Source of the DNA: Actinoallomurus soli
GTDB lineage: Bacteria; Actinomycetota; Actinomycetes; Streptosporangiales; Streptosporangiaceae
NCBI RefSeq assembly: GCF_024055715.1
Contig: NZ_JAMXMV010000022.1
Span: forward strand, 56,827-120,826
Direction of reading: 5' to 3'
DNA length: 64,000 nucleotides
Part shown: positions 24,668 to 32,973 of the stretch, in pieces
How the letters are laid out: each line of letters begins with the position of its first letter
Numbering within the stretch: the stretch's first letter is position 1
Program-made: the position numbers and the translations under genes
Notes under the pieces: generated by a model
Databases searched by the model: none
The model's input: the letters and a program-made list of their open reading frames with translations, nothing else
Told to the model about the DNA's origin: nothing

Positions 24668-25261
24668 ATGAGACGGAGATTCATCGCCGCCGGCCTCGGA
24701 GTCGGCGGCGTGCTCGCGGCCCTCGGGGCGAGCGGCGGCGTCGCGCAGGCCGCCACCGCGGCACCGCGCGCGGCGGCGACCAGCACCGGCCGTCCCACGC
24801 AGGTCGCGGCCGGCGAGATCGTGACGCGGATGTACGCACCGGCCAGTAACACCTGCATCGACGTGTGGGGCGGCACGACCGACATCAACCAGAACATCGG
24901 CACCGCGCCCTGCCAGACCACCCAGGAACAGCAGTTCACCCTCATCCCGGTCCCGGTATCGGGATTCAGCCACACTTATCAAATCCTGAACGCGGCTTCG
25001 AACCTGTGCCTGGCACCGTTCCGGTTCGAAGTGCGGCAGGGCGACTGCCTGCACCCGACCGTTCAGAATCAGGACGTCTGGGCCTTCCTCCCCGCGGGCC
25101 CGGCCCACGAGTACGTGCTGACGAACTACCTGGGCACGGGTCAGGGCCGATGCATGGCGCTCCACCCCACCTCACCGCCGAGCGCCGACTGGAGCATCTG
25201 GCGGGACTTCTGCGACACCGGCAACTCGGATCAGATCTTCGACATCCCGGACCTGCCCTGA
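24668..25261 (+). CDS. Secreted ricin-type beta-trefoil lectin-like protein
   Basis: The 197-residue product has a signal peptide (RRRFIAAGLGVGGVLAAL, cleavage near AQA-ATA at about residue 29). A mature domain of about 145 residues follows with beta-trefoil spacing: NTCIDVWGGTT, a QQFTLIPV strand, YQILNAASNLCLAPF, WAFLPAG and GRCMALHP, with W/Q-rich repeats and cysteines like RICIN domains. Probably an extracellular carbohydrate-binding protein without a catalytic module. Start ATG 24668 has GAGGAG 5 bases upstream. It is followed by a strong bidirectional hairpin. Confidence 0.82.
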   Translation: MRRRFIAAGLGVGGVLAALGASGGVAQAATAAPRAAATSTGRPTQVAAGEIVTRMYAPASNTCIDVWGGTTDINQNIGTAPCQTTQEQQFTLIPVPVSGFSHTYQILNAASNLCLAPFRFEVRQGDCLHPTVQNQDVWAFLPAGPAHEYVLTNYLGTGQGRCMALHPTSPPSADWSIWRDFCDTGNSDQIFDIPDLP

Positions 25262-25291
25262 TCGCGATCCGCGTCGGCGCGCGTACGGCAA

Positions 25292-25331
25292 AGGGCGCCC
25301 CTTCCACGGCCGGTCGTGGAAGGGGCGCCCT
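25292..25331. terminator. Perfect 17-bp hairpin between convergent genes
   Basis: Perfect 17-bp arms (25292-25308 and 25315-25331) enclose a 6-base loop between the lectin-like gene (plus) and the E2 gene (minus). It should act in both directions. Confidence 0.8.
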
Positions 25332-25339
25332 CGCGCGGT

Positions 25340-26632
25340 TCAGGCGATGATGCGGAGCGGGTTCTCCAGCAGTTCGGCCAGCTCGCCGAGGAACTTCGCG
25401 CCGGTCGCGCCGTCGCAGGCGCGGTGGTCGACCGACAGCGTCAGCGTGAGCCGGTCCCGGACGGTGAACTCACCGTCGTCGCCGACCACGACGTCCTTGC
25501 GGGTCGCGCCGACGGCGAGGATGCCGGCCTCCGGCGGGTTGATGACGGCGGTGAACGAGTCGACGCCGAACATCCCGAGGTTGCTGACGGTGAACGTGCC
25601 GCCGGACATCTCCTGCGGGGTGAGGCGCTGTTCGCGCGCCCGCCCGGCGAGCTCGCGGGTCTCCGCCCCGATCTGTGAGACCGTCTTGCGGTCGGCGTCC
25701 CGGATGACCGGGACCACGAGACCGTCCTCCAGGGCGACGGCCACGCCGACGTTGACCCGCTTGTGCACGAGGAGGCTGTCCTCGGTGAACGAGACGTTCA
25801 GCACCGGGTTGGCCCGCAGGGCGGTGGCGCACGCCTTGACGATGAGGTCGTTCACGCTCACCTTCGCCGGGGCGAGCGACTCGTTCAGCGTCTTGCGGAA
25901 GGCCAGCAGCGCGCCGACGTCGACGACCCGCGTCAGGTAGAAGTGCGGCGTCGACTGCATGCTCTCGGTGAGCCGGCGGGCGGTGACCTTCCGGATCCGG
26001 CTGAGCGGCACCCGCTCGACGTCCGGGTCCTCGGCCGCCACGGCGGCAGCGGGAGCCGCGGTCGGCGCGGGGGAGGGCGCCTGCGCCGCCGGCACCGGGG
26101 CGGCCGGCGCGTTCTTCAGCGCGGCCTCGATGTCGGCGCGGACGATCCGGCCGCCGGGGCCCGAACCGGTGAGCGTCGTCAGGTCGATGTCGTTCTCCCG
26201 CGCGAGCCTGCGCGCGAGCGGGGAGGACGGCGGACGGGAGCGGGCGCCGTTCGACGCGTCGGCGGGGACGCTCTGGGCGGGAACCGTGGCGGTCGCGGCC
26301 GGGGCCGGGGCGTCGGCGGTCTGCGGCGACGGGGCCGCCTGGCCGTTCGCGGCGGCGGTCTCCGCCGCGGCGGGCGCCTTCGCCGGGGCGGACTCGCCCT
26401 CGGCCACCAGGACCGCGATCGGCGCGCCGATGGAGGCGGTCTGGCCCTCGGCGACCAGGATCTCGCCGAGGACGCCGTCCTCGTACGCCTCGTACTCCAT
26501 GAGGGCCTTGTCGGTCTCGATGTCGACCAGGGCCTCCCCGGCGGTGACCTTGTCGCCGGGCTTCTTGTGCCACGCGCTGATGACGCCTTCCTCCATGGTG
26601 TCGGACAGGCGCGGCATGAGGATCTCGGACAT
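25340..26632 (-). CDS. pdhC: 2-oxoacid dehydrogenase E2 (dihydrolipoamide acyltransferase)
   Basis: The 430-residue E2 has one lipoyl domain (residues 1-78, lipoylated Lys42 in ETDKALME), an Ala/Pro linker, an E3/E1-binding domain (about 145-180, SPLARRLARENDIDLTTL) and the CoA-dependent acyltransferase core ending with DHRACDG, which holds the catalytic His and Asp. It moves the acyl group from E1 to CoA. It is the third gene after E1-alpha and E1-beta, with an 8-bp gap. No E3 gene is present, so E3 must come from elsewhere. Pyruvate is the favoured substrate; acetoin or branched-chain acids are possible. Confidence 0.93.
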   Translation of the reverse strand: MSEILMPRLSDTMEEGVISAWHKKPGDKVTAGEALVDIETDKALMEYEAYEDGVLGEILVAEGQTASIGAPIAVLVAEGESAPAKAPAAAETAAANGQAAPSPQTADAPAPAATATVPAQSVPADASNGARSRPPSSPLARRLARENDIDLTTLTGSGPGGRIVRADIEAALKNAPAAPVPAAQAPSPAPTAAPAAAVAAEDPDVERVPLSRIRKVTARRLTESMQSTPHFYLTRVVDVGALLAFRKTLNESLAPAKVSVNDLIVKACATALRANPVLNVSFTEDSLLVHKRVNVGVAVALEDGLVVPVIRDADRKTVSQIGAETRELAGRAREQRLTPQEMSGGTFTVSNLGMFGVDSFTAVINPPEAGILAVGATRKDVVVGDDGEFTVRDRLTLTLSVDHRACDGATGAKFLGELAELLENPLRIIA

Positions 26633-26640
26633 CAGTCTTC

Positions 26641-27627
26641 CTAACGGCCGGTCGCGCGTACGGTGTCGCGCACGGCGGTGACGAGCGACTCGGCCGACGG
26701 CAGGGCGGCCAGTTCGAGCGGCTTGGAATAGGGGAGGGGCACCTCGGCCATCGCGACACGGCGCACCGGGGCGTCGAGGTGGTCGAACGCGCCCTCCTGG
26801 ATCGTCGCGGCGATCTCCGCGCCGATGCCGTACGTGAGCCAGTCGTCCTCGGCCACGACGGCGCAGCCGGTGCGGCGGACGGACTCGACGATGGTCTCCC
26901 GGTCCAGCGGGCGCAGGCTGCGCAGGTCCACGATCTCGGCGGAGATCCCGTCGGTGGCCAGCTTCTCGGCCGCCTCGACGGCGACGTGGGCCATCCGGGA
27001 GTACGCGACGATCGTCACGTCGGCGCCCGGCCGCGTGACGGCCGCCCGGCCGATCTCGGCGGGCTCCAGGTCGTCGGGCACCTCGCCGCGCGTGTTGTAC
27101 AGCGCCAGGTTCTCCAGGAACAGCACCGGGTCGTCGTCGCGGATCGCCGCCCGCAGCATCGAGGAGGCCTCGGCGGGCGTGCTGGGCGCGAGGACCTTCA
27201 GGCCCGGGATGAACGAGTAGAACAGCTCGACGTTCTGCGAGTGCGTGGCGCCGAGCTGCTGTCCGCCGCCGCCGGGCGTGCGGATCACCATCGGCACGCT
27301 GCACTGCCCGCCGAACATGCCGTAGATCTTGGCCGCGTGGTTGACGATCTGGTCCAGCGCGAGCAGCGAGAAGTTGATCGTCATGATCTCCACGACGGGA
27401 CGCAGGCCCAGCATGGCCGCGCCGATCGCGGCGCCGACGAAGCCCTCCTCGGCGATCGGGGTGTCGCGGACGCGCTTGGGCCCGAACTCCTTGAGCAGCC
27501 CCTCAGTGATCTTGTACGAGCCCTCGAAGACGCCGATCTCCTCGCCCATGACGAAGACGTTCTCGTCGCGCAGCATCTCGTCGCGCAGGGTGTCCCGGAG
27601 GGCCTGGCGGTAGGTCATGGTCGCCAT
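26641..27627 (-). CDS. pdhB: Pyruvate (2-oxoacid) dehydrogenase E1 beta subunit
   Basis: The 328-residue transketolase-like subunit has VMGEEIGVFEGSYKITEGLL, EGFVGAAIGAAMLGLRPVVE and IRTPGGGGQQLGATHSQ, all typical of PDH E1-beta. It pairs with the alpha subunit to form the thiamine-diphosphate site. Start ATG 27627 has AGGAG 7 bases upstream. It lies between pdhA and pdhC with gaps of about 10 bases, so one transcript is expected. Confidence 0.94.
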   Translation of the reverse strand: MATMTYRQALRDTLRDEMLRDENVFVMGEEIGVFEGSYKITEGLLKEFGPKRVRDTPIAEEGFVGAAIGAAMLGLRPVVEIMTINFSLLALDQIVNHAAKIYGMFGGQCSVPMVIRTPGGGGQQLGATHSQNVELFYSFIPGLKVLAPSTPAEASSMLRAAIRDDDPVLFLENLALYNTRGEVPDDLEPAEIGRAAVTRPGADVTIVAYSRMAHVAVEAAEKLATDGISAEIVDLRSLRPLDRETIVESVRRTGCAVVAEDDWLTYGIGAEIAATIQEGAFDHLDAPVRRVAMAEVPLPYSKPLELAALPSAESLVTAVRDTVRATGR

Positions 27628-27637
27628 GTGAATCTCC

Positions 27638-28696
27638 TCAGAAGACCGGGTCGGCCGGCAGGCGGCGGGACTCGCCACGGACGGGCGTGGCGTAGGTGTA
27701 GTCGAACAGCGTGGACACGTCCGGGTGCGGGCTGTCGTCGGCGAACGCGGCCGCGTCGTCGACCTCGGCCTTGACCTCGGCGTCCAGCTTCGCGCGCGCC
27801 TCGGCGTCGAGGACGCCGGTCTCCTCCAGCACCAGCCCGAAGTGAGCGAGCGGGTCGGCGGCCTTGAGCGCCTCCTTCTCCTCCGCCGTGCGGTAGCGGG
27901 CCGGGTCGACGACCGAGTGGCCGCGCAGGCGCGGGCTCGTCGTCTCCAGCAGGAACGGCTTGCTCTCGCTCCGGGCCCGCTCGACCGCCGCGTGCGCGGC
28001 CTCGCGTACGGCGACCACGTCGGTGCCGTCGACGCGGGCGCCCTCCATGCGGTACGCCGCGGCCCGGCGGTAGAGCTCCGGCTCGGCCGAGGACGCCTCG
28101 ACGGTCGTGCCCATGCCGAGGCCGTTGTTGATGACGACGAACACGATCGGCAGGTCCCACAGGGCGGCCATGTTCAGCGACTCGTGGAACGCGCCGATGT
28201 TGGTCGTGCCGTCGCCCATCTGGCACATGACGACCTCGTCGCCGCCCTTGTAGTTCACGGCGAGCGCCGCGCCGGTGGCGAGGGGGAGCTGGCCGCCGAC
28301 GATGCCGTACCCGCCGAGCATCCGCGACTCCAGGTCGAACATGTGCATCGACCCGCCCCAGCCCTTGGAGACGCCGGTGCTCCGGCCGTACAGCTCGGCC
28401 ATGACGCGGCGGGCCTCGATACCGCGGGCGAGGGCGTACCCGTGCTCACGGTAGTTCGTGAACAGGTAGTCGCGAGGCTCCAGCGCCGCCATCAGCCCGG
28501 TGACCGTCGCCTCCTCACCGAGATTCAGGTGACAGTAGCCACCGATCTTGGCTTCGGTGTACGCCCGGGCGGCGCGCTCCTCGAACCTGCGTATGAGCAG
28601 CATCTGCCGGTAGTACGCGACAAGCGTCTCCGGCTCGGGCTGCGCCGCGCGGGTCCGGGCCCGTCGTGCCGGGGTCCTCGTCTTGGTGTCACCCAT
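27638..28696 (-). CDS. pdhA: Pyruvate (2-oxoacid) dehydrogenase E1 alpha subunit
   Basis: The 352-residue subunit has the thiamine-diphosphate motif GDGTTNIGAFHESLN to VVINNGLG and signature segments YCHLNLGEEATVTG, YREHGYALARG and SKGWGGSMHMFD of the three-subunit PDH E1-alpha type. It catalyses decarboxylation of pyruvate and reductive acetylation of the E2 lipoyl group. A basic N-terminal extension of about 20 residues precedes the fold. Start ATG 28696 has GGGAA about 9 bases upstream. It is divergent from a GntR gene over a perfect 20-bp palindrome, the likely control point. Actinomycetes usually also have AceE-type PDH, so this may be a conditional system. Confidence 0.93.
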   Translation of the reverse strand: MGDTKTRTPARRARTRAAQPEPETLVAYYRQMLLIRRFEERAARAYTEAKIGGYCHLNLGEEATVTGLMAALEPRDYLFTNYREHGYALARGIEARRVMAELYGRSTGVSKGWGGSMHMFDLESRMLGGYGIVGGQLPLATGAALAVNYKGGDEVVMCQMGDGTTNIGAFHESLNMAALWDLPIVFVVINNGLGMGTTVEASSAEPELYRRAAAYRMEGARVDGTDVVAVREAAHAAVERARSESKPFLLETTSPRLRGHSVVDPARYRTAEEKEALKAADPLAHFGLVLEETGVLDAEARAKLDAEVKAEVDDAAAFADDSPHPDVSTLFDYTYATPVRGESRRLPADPVF

Positions 28697-28770
28697 CGAG
28701 GTGTTCCCTTCGTGTCCGGGCGCTGCGATGGGGTTCCCACGACCCGCGCCCATACAATCAGGAGGCGATT

Positions 28771-28790
28771 ATCTATGATCGATCATAGAT
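28771..28790. promoter_or_regulatory. 20-bp perfect palindrome, candidate GntR operator
   Basis: ATCTATGATCGATCATAGAT is a perfect 20-bp palindrome, AT-rich against a GC-rich background. It sits 74 bp upstream of pdhA and 42 bp upstream of the TTG start of the GntR gene. Size, symmetry and position fit a dimeric GntR/FCD repressor site serving both promoters. Confidence 0.75.
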
Positions 28791-28831
28791 CAGTGTTAAG
28801 AAGGGTTTTACCACGTAGGAGGCGGCTACCA

Positions 28832-29458
28832 TTGAGTAACATGAACGCGTCTCCCGCGCTGGTGCGCACCGGCCTCGGCGACCAGATCCGTCAGGTTCTG
28901 ATCGAGGGCATCACCTCGGGCCGCTGGGCGCCCGGCGAGCGTATCGTGGAGCGCCGCATCGCGGCCGAGCTCGGCGTCAGCCAGGCGCCCGTACGGGAGG
29001 CGCTCCGCCATCTGGAGGCCCTCCGCCTGATCGAGACGCTGCCCAACCGGGGCGCGAGAGTGCGCGACTTCACCGACGAGGACCTCGCCGAGGTCTTCCC
29101 GGTCCGCGCGGGCCTGGAGGAGACCGCCGCCGATCTCGCCGTCCACCGGATGGCCGGTCAGGTCGAGGGGCTCGAGGTCCACATCGCGCGCCTGGCCGCC
29201 GCCACCGACCGGGACGAGGAGATGCGGCACAGCATCGCGTTCCACCGCGAGATCGTGGAGGCCTCCGGCAACCGCCTGCTGCGCTCGGTGTGGCAGTCCC
29301 TCGGCATCGAGGTCTGGACGGCCCTGTCCCTGAAGCGCCGGGGCACCGAGTTGTGCGGAAAGGCCGCCGAGCACGCCCACATCACCGAGGCGTTCCGCCG
29401 CGGTGACCCCGGAGTCGGCCGCATGGTCCACGACCACGTCATGAGCTACGCGCCCTGA
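28832..29458 (+). CDS. GntR-family (FCD/FadR subfamily) regulator of the pdh operon
   Basis: The 208-residue protein has an N-terminal winged HTH (IRQVLIEGITSGRWAPGERI, ELGVSQAPVREALRHLEAL) and an all-helical FCD effector domain with metal-site histidines (FHREIVEASGN, HAHITEAF). The start is probably TTG 28832, because AGGAGG lies 9 bases before it; the next in-frame ATG at 28841 is 18 bases from that site. It is divergent from pdhABC and should bind the palindrome between them, with release by an acid metabolite as in PdhR-like regulators. Confidence 0.92.
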   Translation: MSNMNASPALVRTGLGDQIRQVLIEGITSGRWAPGERIVERRIAAELGVSQAPVREALRHLEALRLIETLPNRGARVRDFTDEDLAEVFPVRAGLEETAADLAVHRMAGQVEGLEVHIARLAAATDRDEEMRHSIAFHREIVEASGNRLLRSVWQSLGIEVWTALSLKRRGTELCGKAAEHAHITEAFRRGDPGVGRMVHDHVMSYAP

Positions 29459-29490
29459 CGGCCCCGGCAGGGCGAGCGCGACGGCAAAGT

Positions 29491-29513
29491 GGTATTTCTC
29501 ATACCGGTAATCT
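29491..29513 (+). promoter_or_regulatory. nsrR promoter with GGTAT-N5-ATACC dyad
   Basis: GGTAT (29491-29495) and ATACC (29501-29505) form a dyad just upstream of TAATCT (29508-29513), a -10-like element placing the transcript start at or beside ATG 29520. This suggests a leaderless, autoregulated nsrR mRNA. Confidence 0.45.
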
Positions 29514-29519
29514 GGTGGC

Positions 29520-29963
29520 ATGCGGCTGACGAAGTCCACCGATCTCGCCCTGCGCGTCGCCATGCTGCTGGCCGTGGCCGGCGAGGGGGAGACCCCCACG
29601 GCGCGTGAGGTCGCCGAGGCCGTCGCCGCTCCGTACAGCCACATCGCCAAGATCGTGAGTCGCCTGCAGCACCTCGGTGTGGTGGAGACACGGCGGGGCA
29701 GAGGCGGCGGCCTGGCGCTGACCGGGTTCGGCCGGGACGCCTCGGTCGGCTGGCTCGTGCGCGAACTCGAAGGCCCCGATGAGGTCGTCGGCTGCGAGGA
29801 CGCCCCGCCCTGTCCGCTGCGGGCCGCGTGCCGCTTGCGCGGGGCGCTGCGCCAGGCCCAGGAGGCCTTCTACTCCGCGCTCGACCCCGTGACCGTGCGG
29901 GACCTGACCGCCGCTCCCACGGAGCCGACGCTGGTCAGGCTGCTGACCTCGCGTCCCGCCTGA
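29520..29963 (+). CDS. nsrR: Rrf2-family nitric oxide sensor NsrR
   Basis: The 147-residue Rrf2 protein has an N-terminal winged HTH (TPTAREVAEAVAAPYSHIAK) and three cysteines in CEDAPPCPLRAAC, the cluster-binding spacing of NsrR, which holds an NO-sensitive [4Fe-4S] cluster. The next gene is flavohemoglobin, the standard NsrR target, 78 bp downstream with its own dyad. NO would destroy the cluster and release repression. Start ATG 29520 is taken from homology; no ribosome site is visible. Confidence 0.93.
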   Translation: MRLTKSTDLALRVAMLLAVAGEGETPTAREVAEAVAAPYSHIAKIVSRLQHLGVVETRRGRGGGLALTGFGRDASVGWLVRELEGPDEVVGCEDAPPCPLRAACRLRGALRQAQEAFYSALDPVTVRDLTAAPTEPTLVRLLTSRPA

Positions 29964-29998
29964 AGCACCCCACCTCTGGACGGGCGATACTCGCGAGT

Positions 29999-30025
29999 TA
30001 AAATACGAACTCAATATTCGTATTT
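29999..30025 (+). promoter_or_regulatory. hmp promoter and NsrR-type dyad
   Basis: AAATACGAA (30001-30009) and TTCGTATTT (30017-30025) are perfect 9-bp arms with a 7-bp spacer. TAAAAT (29999-30004), a -10-like element, overlaps the left arm, so a bound repressor would block polymerase. A second palindrome, ACTCGCGAGT, lies just upstream at 29989-29998. Target: the hmp gene at 30042. Confidence 0.72.
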
Positions 30026-30041
30026 AGGAGGTGCGCTTACC

Positions 30042-31244
30042 GTGCTGTCCGAGAAGTCCGCCGCTGTCGTACGCGCCACTCTGCCGGCCGTCGGCGGGGC
30101 CATCGACGAGATCACCCCGCTCTTCTACCGGAGGATGTTCTCCGCCCACCCGGAGCTGCTGACCGACCTGTTCAACCGCGGCAACCAGGCGAACGGGACC
30201 CAGGCGCGAGCGCTCGCCGGATCGATCGCGGTCTTCGCCGGGATGCTCCTGGAACACCCGGACCGGCGGCCGGACGCGATGCTCGCCCGCATCGCGCACA
30301 AGCACGCGTCCCTGGGCATCACCGCCGACCAGTACACGATCGTGCACGAGCACCTGTTCGCCGCCATCGCCGACGTCCTCGGCGACGCCGTCACCCCAGA
30401 GGTCGCGGCGGCCTGGGACGAGGTCTACTGGCTGATGGCGGGCGCCCTGATCGCGACCGAGGCCCGGCTCTACACGCAGGCCGGGGTGGCGAACGGCGAC
30501 GTCTGGCGGCCGTGGACGGTCGTCGGGCGCATCGAGGAGACCCACGACGTCGCGACCTTCATGCTGCGTCCGGCCGACCGGGTCCCGAGCCCGCCGTTCC
30601 GCCCCGGGCAGTACGTCTCGGTCCGGGCCGAACTGCCCGACGGCGCCCGGCAGATCCGCCAGTACAGCCTGTCCTGCGCGCCGAACGGCACCGACCGGTG
30701 GATCACGGTGAAGCGGATCGCCGAGGCGCCCGGCTCCCCCGAGGGCGAGGTCTCCAACTGGCTGCACGCCAACGTGCGGCAGGGCGACGTACTCGGCGTC
30801 AGCATGCCGTTCGGCGACATCGCCCTGGACGAGGGCGACTCGCCGCTTCTCCTGGCCTCGGCGGGCATCGGTGGCACGCCGATGATCAGCATGCTGGCCC
30901 ACCTGGCGGCCACCGGGTCCACCCGGCGGGTCATCGCCGTACACGCCGACCGCTCCGAGCGCACCCACGCCTTCCGCAGCGATCTGGGACTCCTCGTCGG
31001 CAAGCTGCCGTGTGCCGAGGCGCACGTCTGGTACGAGCGTCCCGAGGCCGCCTGGCCCGCGGACCGTACGGGCCTGGCCGACCTGTCGGGGATCGCCGTC
31101 CCCGAGGACTGCCGCGCCTACCTGTGCGGGCCGGTGCCCTTCATGCGCTCGATCCGGACGCAGCTCCTGGACCGCGGTGTGCCGGCGAACCGGATCCACT
31201 ACGAGGCGTTCGGCCCCGACCTTGGTCTGGAGACCGCCGCGTAA
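30042..31244 (+). CDS. hmp: Flavohemoglobin, nitric oxide dioxygenase
   Basis: The 400-residue protein has an N-terminal globin domain (1-138; proximal His in IAHKHASLGI) and a ferredoxin-reductase-type FAD/NAD(P) domain (RQYSLSC FAD motif, ASAGIGGTPMISML NAD(P) motif, YLCGPVPFM). It oxidises NO with O2 and NAD(P)H to nitrate in the cytoplasm. Start GTG 30042 has a full AGGAGGTG 8 bases upstream, so strong translation is expected. It follows nsrR and is probably repressed by it through the 30001-30025 dyad. Confidence 0.95.
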   Translation: MLSEKSAAVVRATLPAVGGAIDEITPLFYRRMFSAHPELLTDLFNRGNQANGTQARALAGSIAVFAGMLLEHPDRRPDAMLARIAHKHASLGITADQYTIVHEHLFAAIADVLGDAVTPEVAAAWDEVYWLMAGALIATEARLYTQAGVANGDVWRPWTVVGRIEETHDVATFMLRPADRVPSPPFRPGQYVSVRAELPDGARQIRQYSLSCAPNGTDRWITVKRIAEAPGSPEGEVSNWLHANVRQGDVLGVSMPFGDIALDEGDSPLLLASAGIGGTPMISMLAHLAATGSTRRVIAVHADRSERTHAFRSDLGLLVGKLPCAEAHVWYERPEAAWPADRTGLADLSGIAVPEDCRAYLCGPVPFMRSIRTQLLDRGVPANRIHYEAFGPDLGLETAA

Positions 31245-31260
31245 CTTTAGGATCGGGACC

Positions 31261-32973
31261 ATGGGGCGCCCTAACGACGACGTCGCGGCTCTGTTCTCCG
31301 AGTTCGCCGATCTGCTCTCGATCACCGGTGAGGCGGCCTTCAAGGTCCGCGCCTACGAGAAGGCGGCCCGCGCCATCGCGGGCCACCCCGACGACGTCAC
31401 GGCCCTCGACCTGAAAGGCCTGCGGAAGATCCCGAACGTCGGCGAGGCGATCGCCAAGAAGATCCTCGACTATCAGCAGACCGGCACGATCCGGCAGCTC
31501 GAGGTGCTGCGCGAGCGCATCCCGGCGGGGGTGCGGGCCCTCACCGCCATCCCGACCCTCGGGCCGAAGAAGGCGATGGTGCTGTACGAGGAGCTCGGCA
31601 TCTCCTCGGTGGAGCAGCTCGCCGAGGCCATCCCGGCCGGCCGGCTGACCGGGCTCAAGGGCTTCGGCGCCAAGACCGAGGAGAACATCCTCCACGGCAT
31701 CGAGCTCCTGCGGAGCCAGGGGGAGCGAGCGCTGATCGACGTGGCCACCGAGCTCGCCACGGAGATCGTCGCCGCGCTCTCCCCGCTCGCCGGCCGCTGC
31801 GCGGTCGCCGGGTCGCTGCGACGCCGCCGCGAGACGATCGGCGACATCGACATCCTCGCCACCGCCGACGACTCGGGCCCGCTCATGGCGGCGTTCACCG
31901 CCCTCCCGTTCGTCACCGAGGTGATCGGCAGTGGCGAGACGAAGACCTCCGTCCGCACGCTCAAAGGGCTGCAGGTCGACCTGCGCGTCGTACCGCCGGA
32001 GTCCTGGGGCGCCGCTCTGCAGTACTTCACCGGTTCCAAGGCGCACAACGTCCGCACCCGCGAGATCGCCGTACGCGCCGGACTGAAGCTGTCGGAGTAC
32101 GGCCTGTTCTCGGTCGAGACCGGCGAGCTGATCGTCTCCGCCACCGAGGAGGACGTCTACGCCCGGCTCGGGCTGCCGTGGATCCCGCCGCCGCTGCGCG
32201 AGGACGAAGGCGAGATCGAGGCGGCGCTGCGCGATGAGCTGCCCCGCCTCGTCGAGCTCGCCGACCTGCGCGGCGACCTGCACACCCACACCGACCTGAC
32301 CGACGGCGTCGCCTCCCTGGAGGACATGGTCGCCGCCGCGGCCGCGCGCGGCAACGCGTACTACGCGATCACCGACCACGCGCCGAACCTCTTCATGCAG
32401 CGCATGACGGACGAGAAGATGCTCGCCCAGCGCGAGGCCGTGCGCGCGCTGCAGGAGCGGTACCCGGACATGACGCTGCTGCACGGCACCGAGCTGAACA
32501 TCGACCCCGACGGCGAGGTCGACTGGCCGGCCGGGTTCCTCGCGGGCTTCGACGTCTGCGTCGCGTCCGTCCACTCGCACTTCACCCAGGACCGGGCGGC
32601 GATGACCCGCAGGCTCCTCCGCGCGGTCGAGAACCCGTACGTTCACATCCTCGGCCACCCGACCGCGCGCAGCATCGGCCGCCGCGCCCCCGTCGACGCC
32701 GACTGGGACGCCGTCTTCGCCGCCTGCGCGCGGGCCCGGACGATCCTGGAGATCGACGCCTTCCCCGACCGGCTGGACCTGCCCGCCGACCTGATCCGGC
32801 ATGCCCGCCGGCACGGCGTGAAGTTCGCCATCGACAGCGACGCCCACGCTCCGGGCCACTTCGACAACCTCCGGTACGCGGTCGGCACCGCGCAGCGCGG
32901 CTGGCTCACCCCGGAGGACGTCGTCAACACCTGGTCGCTCGACCGCCTGCGCGCCTACCTCCGGGGCGACTGA
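31261..32973 (+). CDS. polX: DNA polymerase/3'-5' exonuclease PolX
   Basis: The 570-residue protein has a PolX N-terminal helix-hairpin-helix region (LRKIPNVGEAIAKKILDY, IPTLGPKKAMVLYEELG, LKGFGAKTEENIL). A nucleotidyltransferase palm follows (AGSLRRRRETIGDIDIL with the Asp pair, then VDLRVVPPESWGAALQYFTGS), then a C-terminal PHP domain (about 335-565) with metal ligands DLHTHTDLTDG, ITDH, HGTELNI, SVHSH and IDSDAH. It likely acts in base-excision repair, combining gap filling and exonuclease. Start ATG 31261. The stop overlaps the convergent regulator gene by 19 bp. Confidence 0.95.
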   Translation: MGRPNDDVAALFSEFADLLSITGEAAFKVRAYEKAARAIAGHPDDVTALDLKGLRKIPNVGEAIAKKILDYQQTGTIRQLEVLRERIPAGVRALTAIPTLGPKKAMVLYEELGISSVEQLAEAIPAGRLTGLKGFGAKTEENILHGIELLRSQGERALIDVATELATEIVAALSPLAGRCAVAGSLRRRRETIGDIDILATADDSGPLMAAFTALPFVTEVIGSGETKTSVRTLKGLQVDLRVVPPESWGAALQYFTGSKAHNVRTREIAVRAGLKLSEYGLFSVETGELIVSATEEDVYARLGLPWIPPPLREDEGEIEAALRDELPRLVELADLRGDLHTHTDLTDGVASLEDMVAAAAARGNAYYAITDHAPNLFMQRMTDEKMLAQREAVRALQERYPDMTLLHGTELNIDPDGEVDWPAGFLAGFDVCVASVHSHFTQDRAAMTRRLLRAVENPYVHILGHPTARSIGRRAPVDADWDAVFAACARARTILEIDAFPDRLDLPADLIRHARRHGVKFAIDSDAHAPGHFDNLRYAVGTAQRGWLTPEDVVNTWSLDRLRAYLRGD

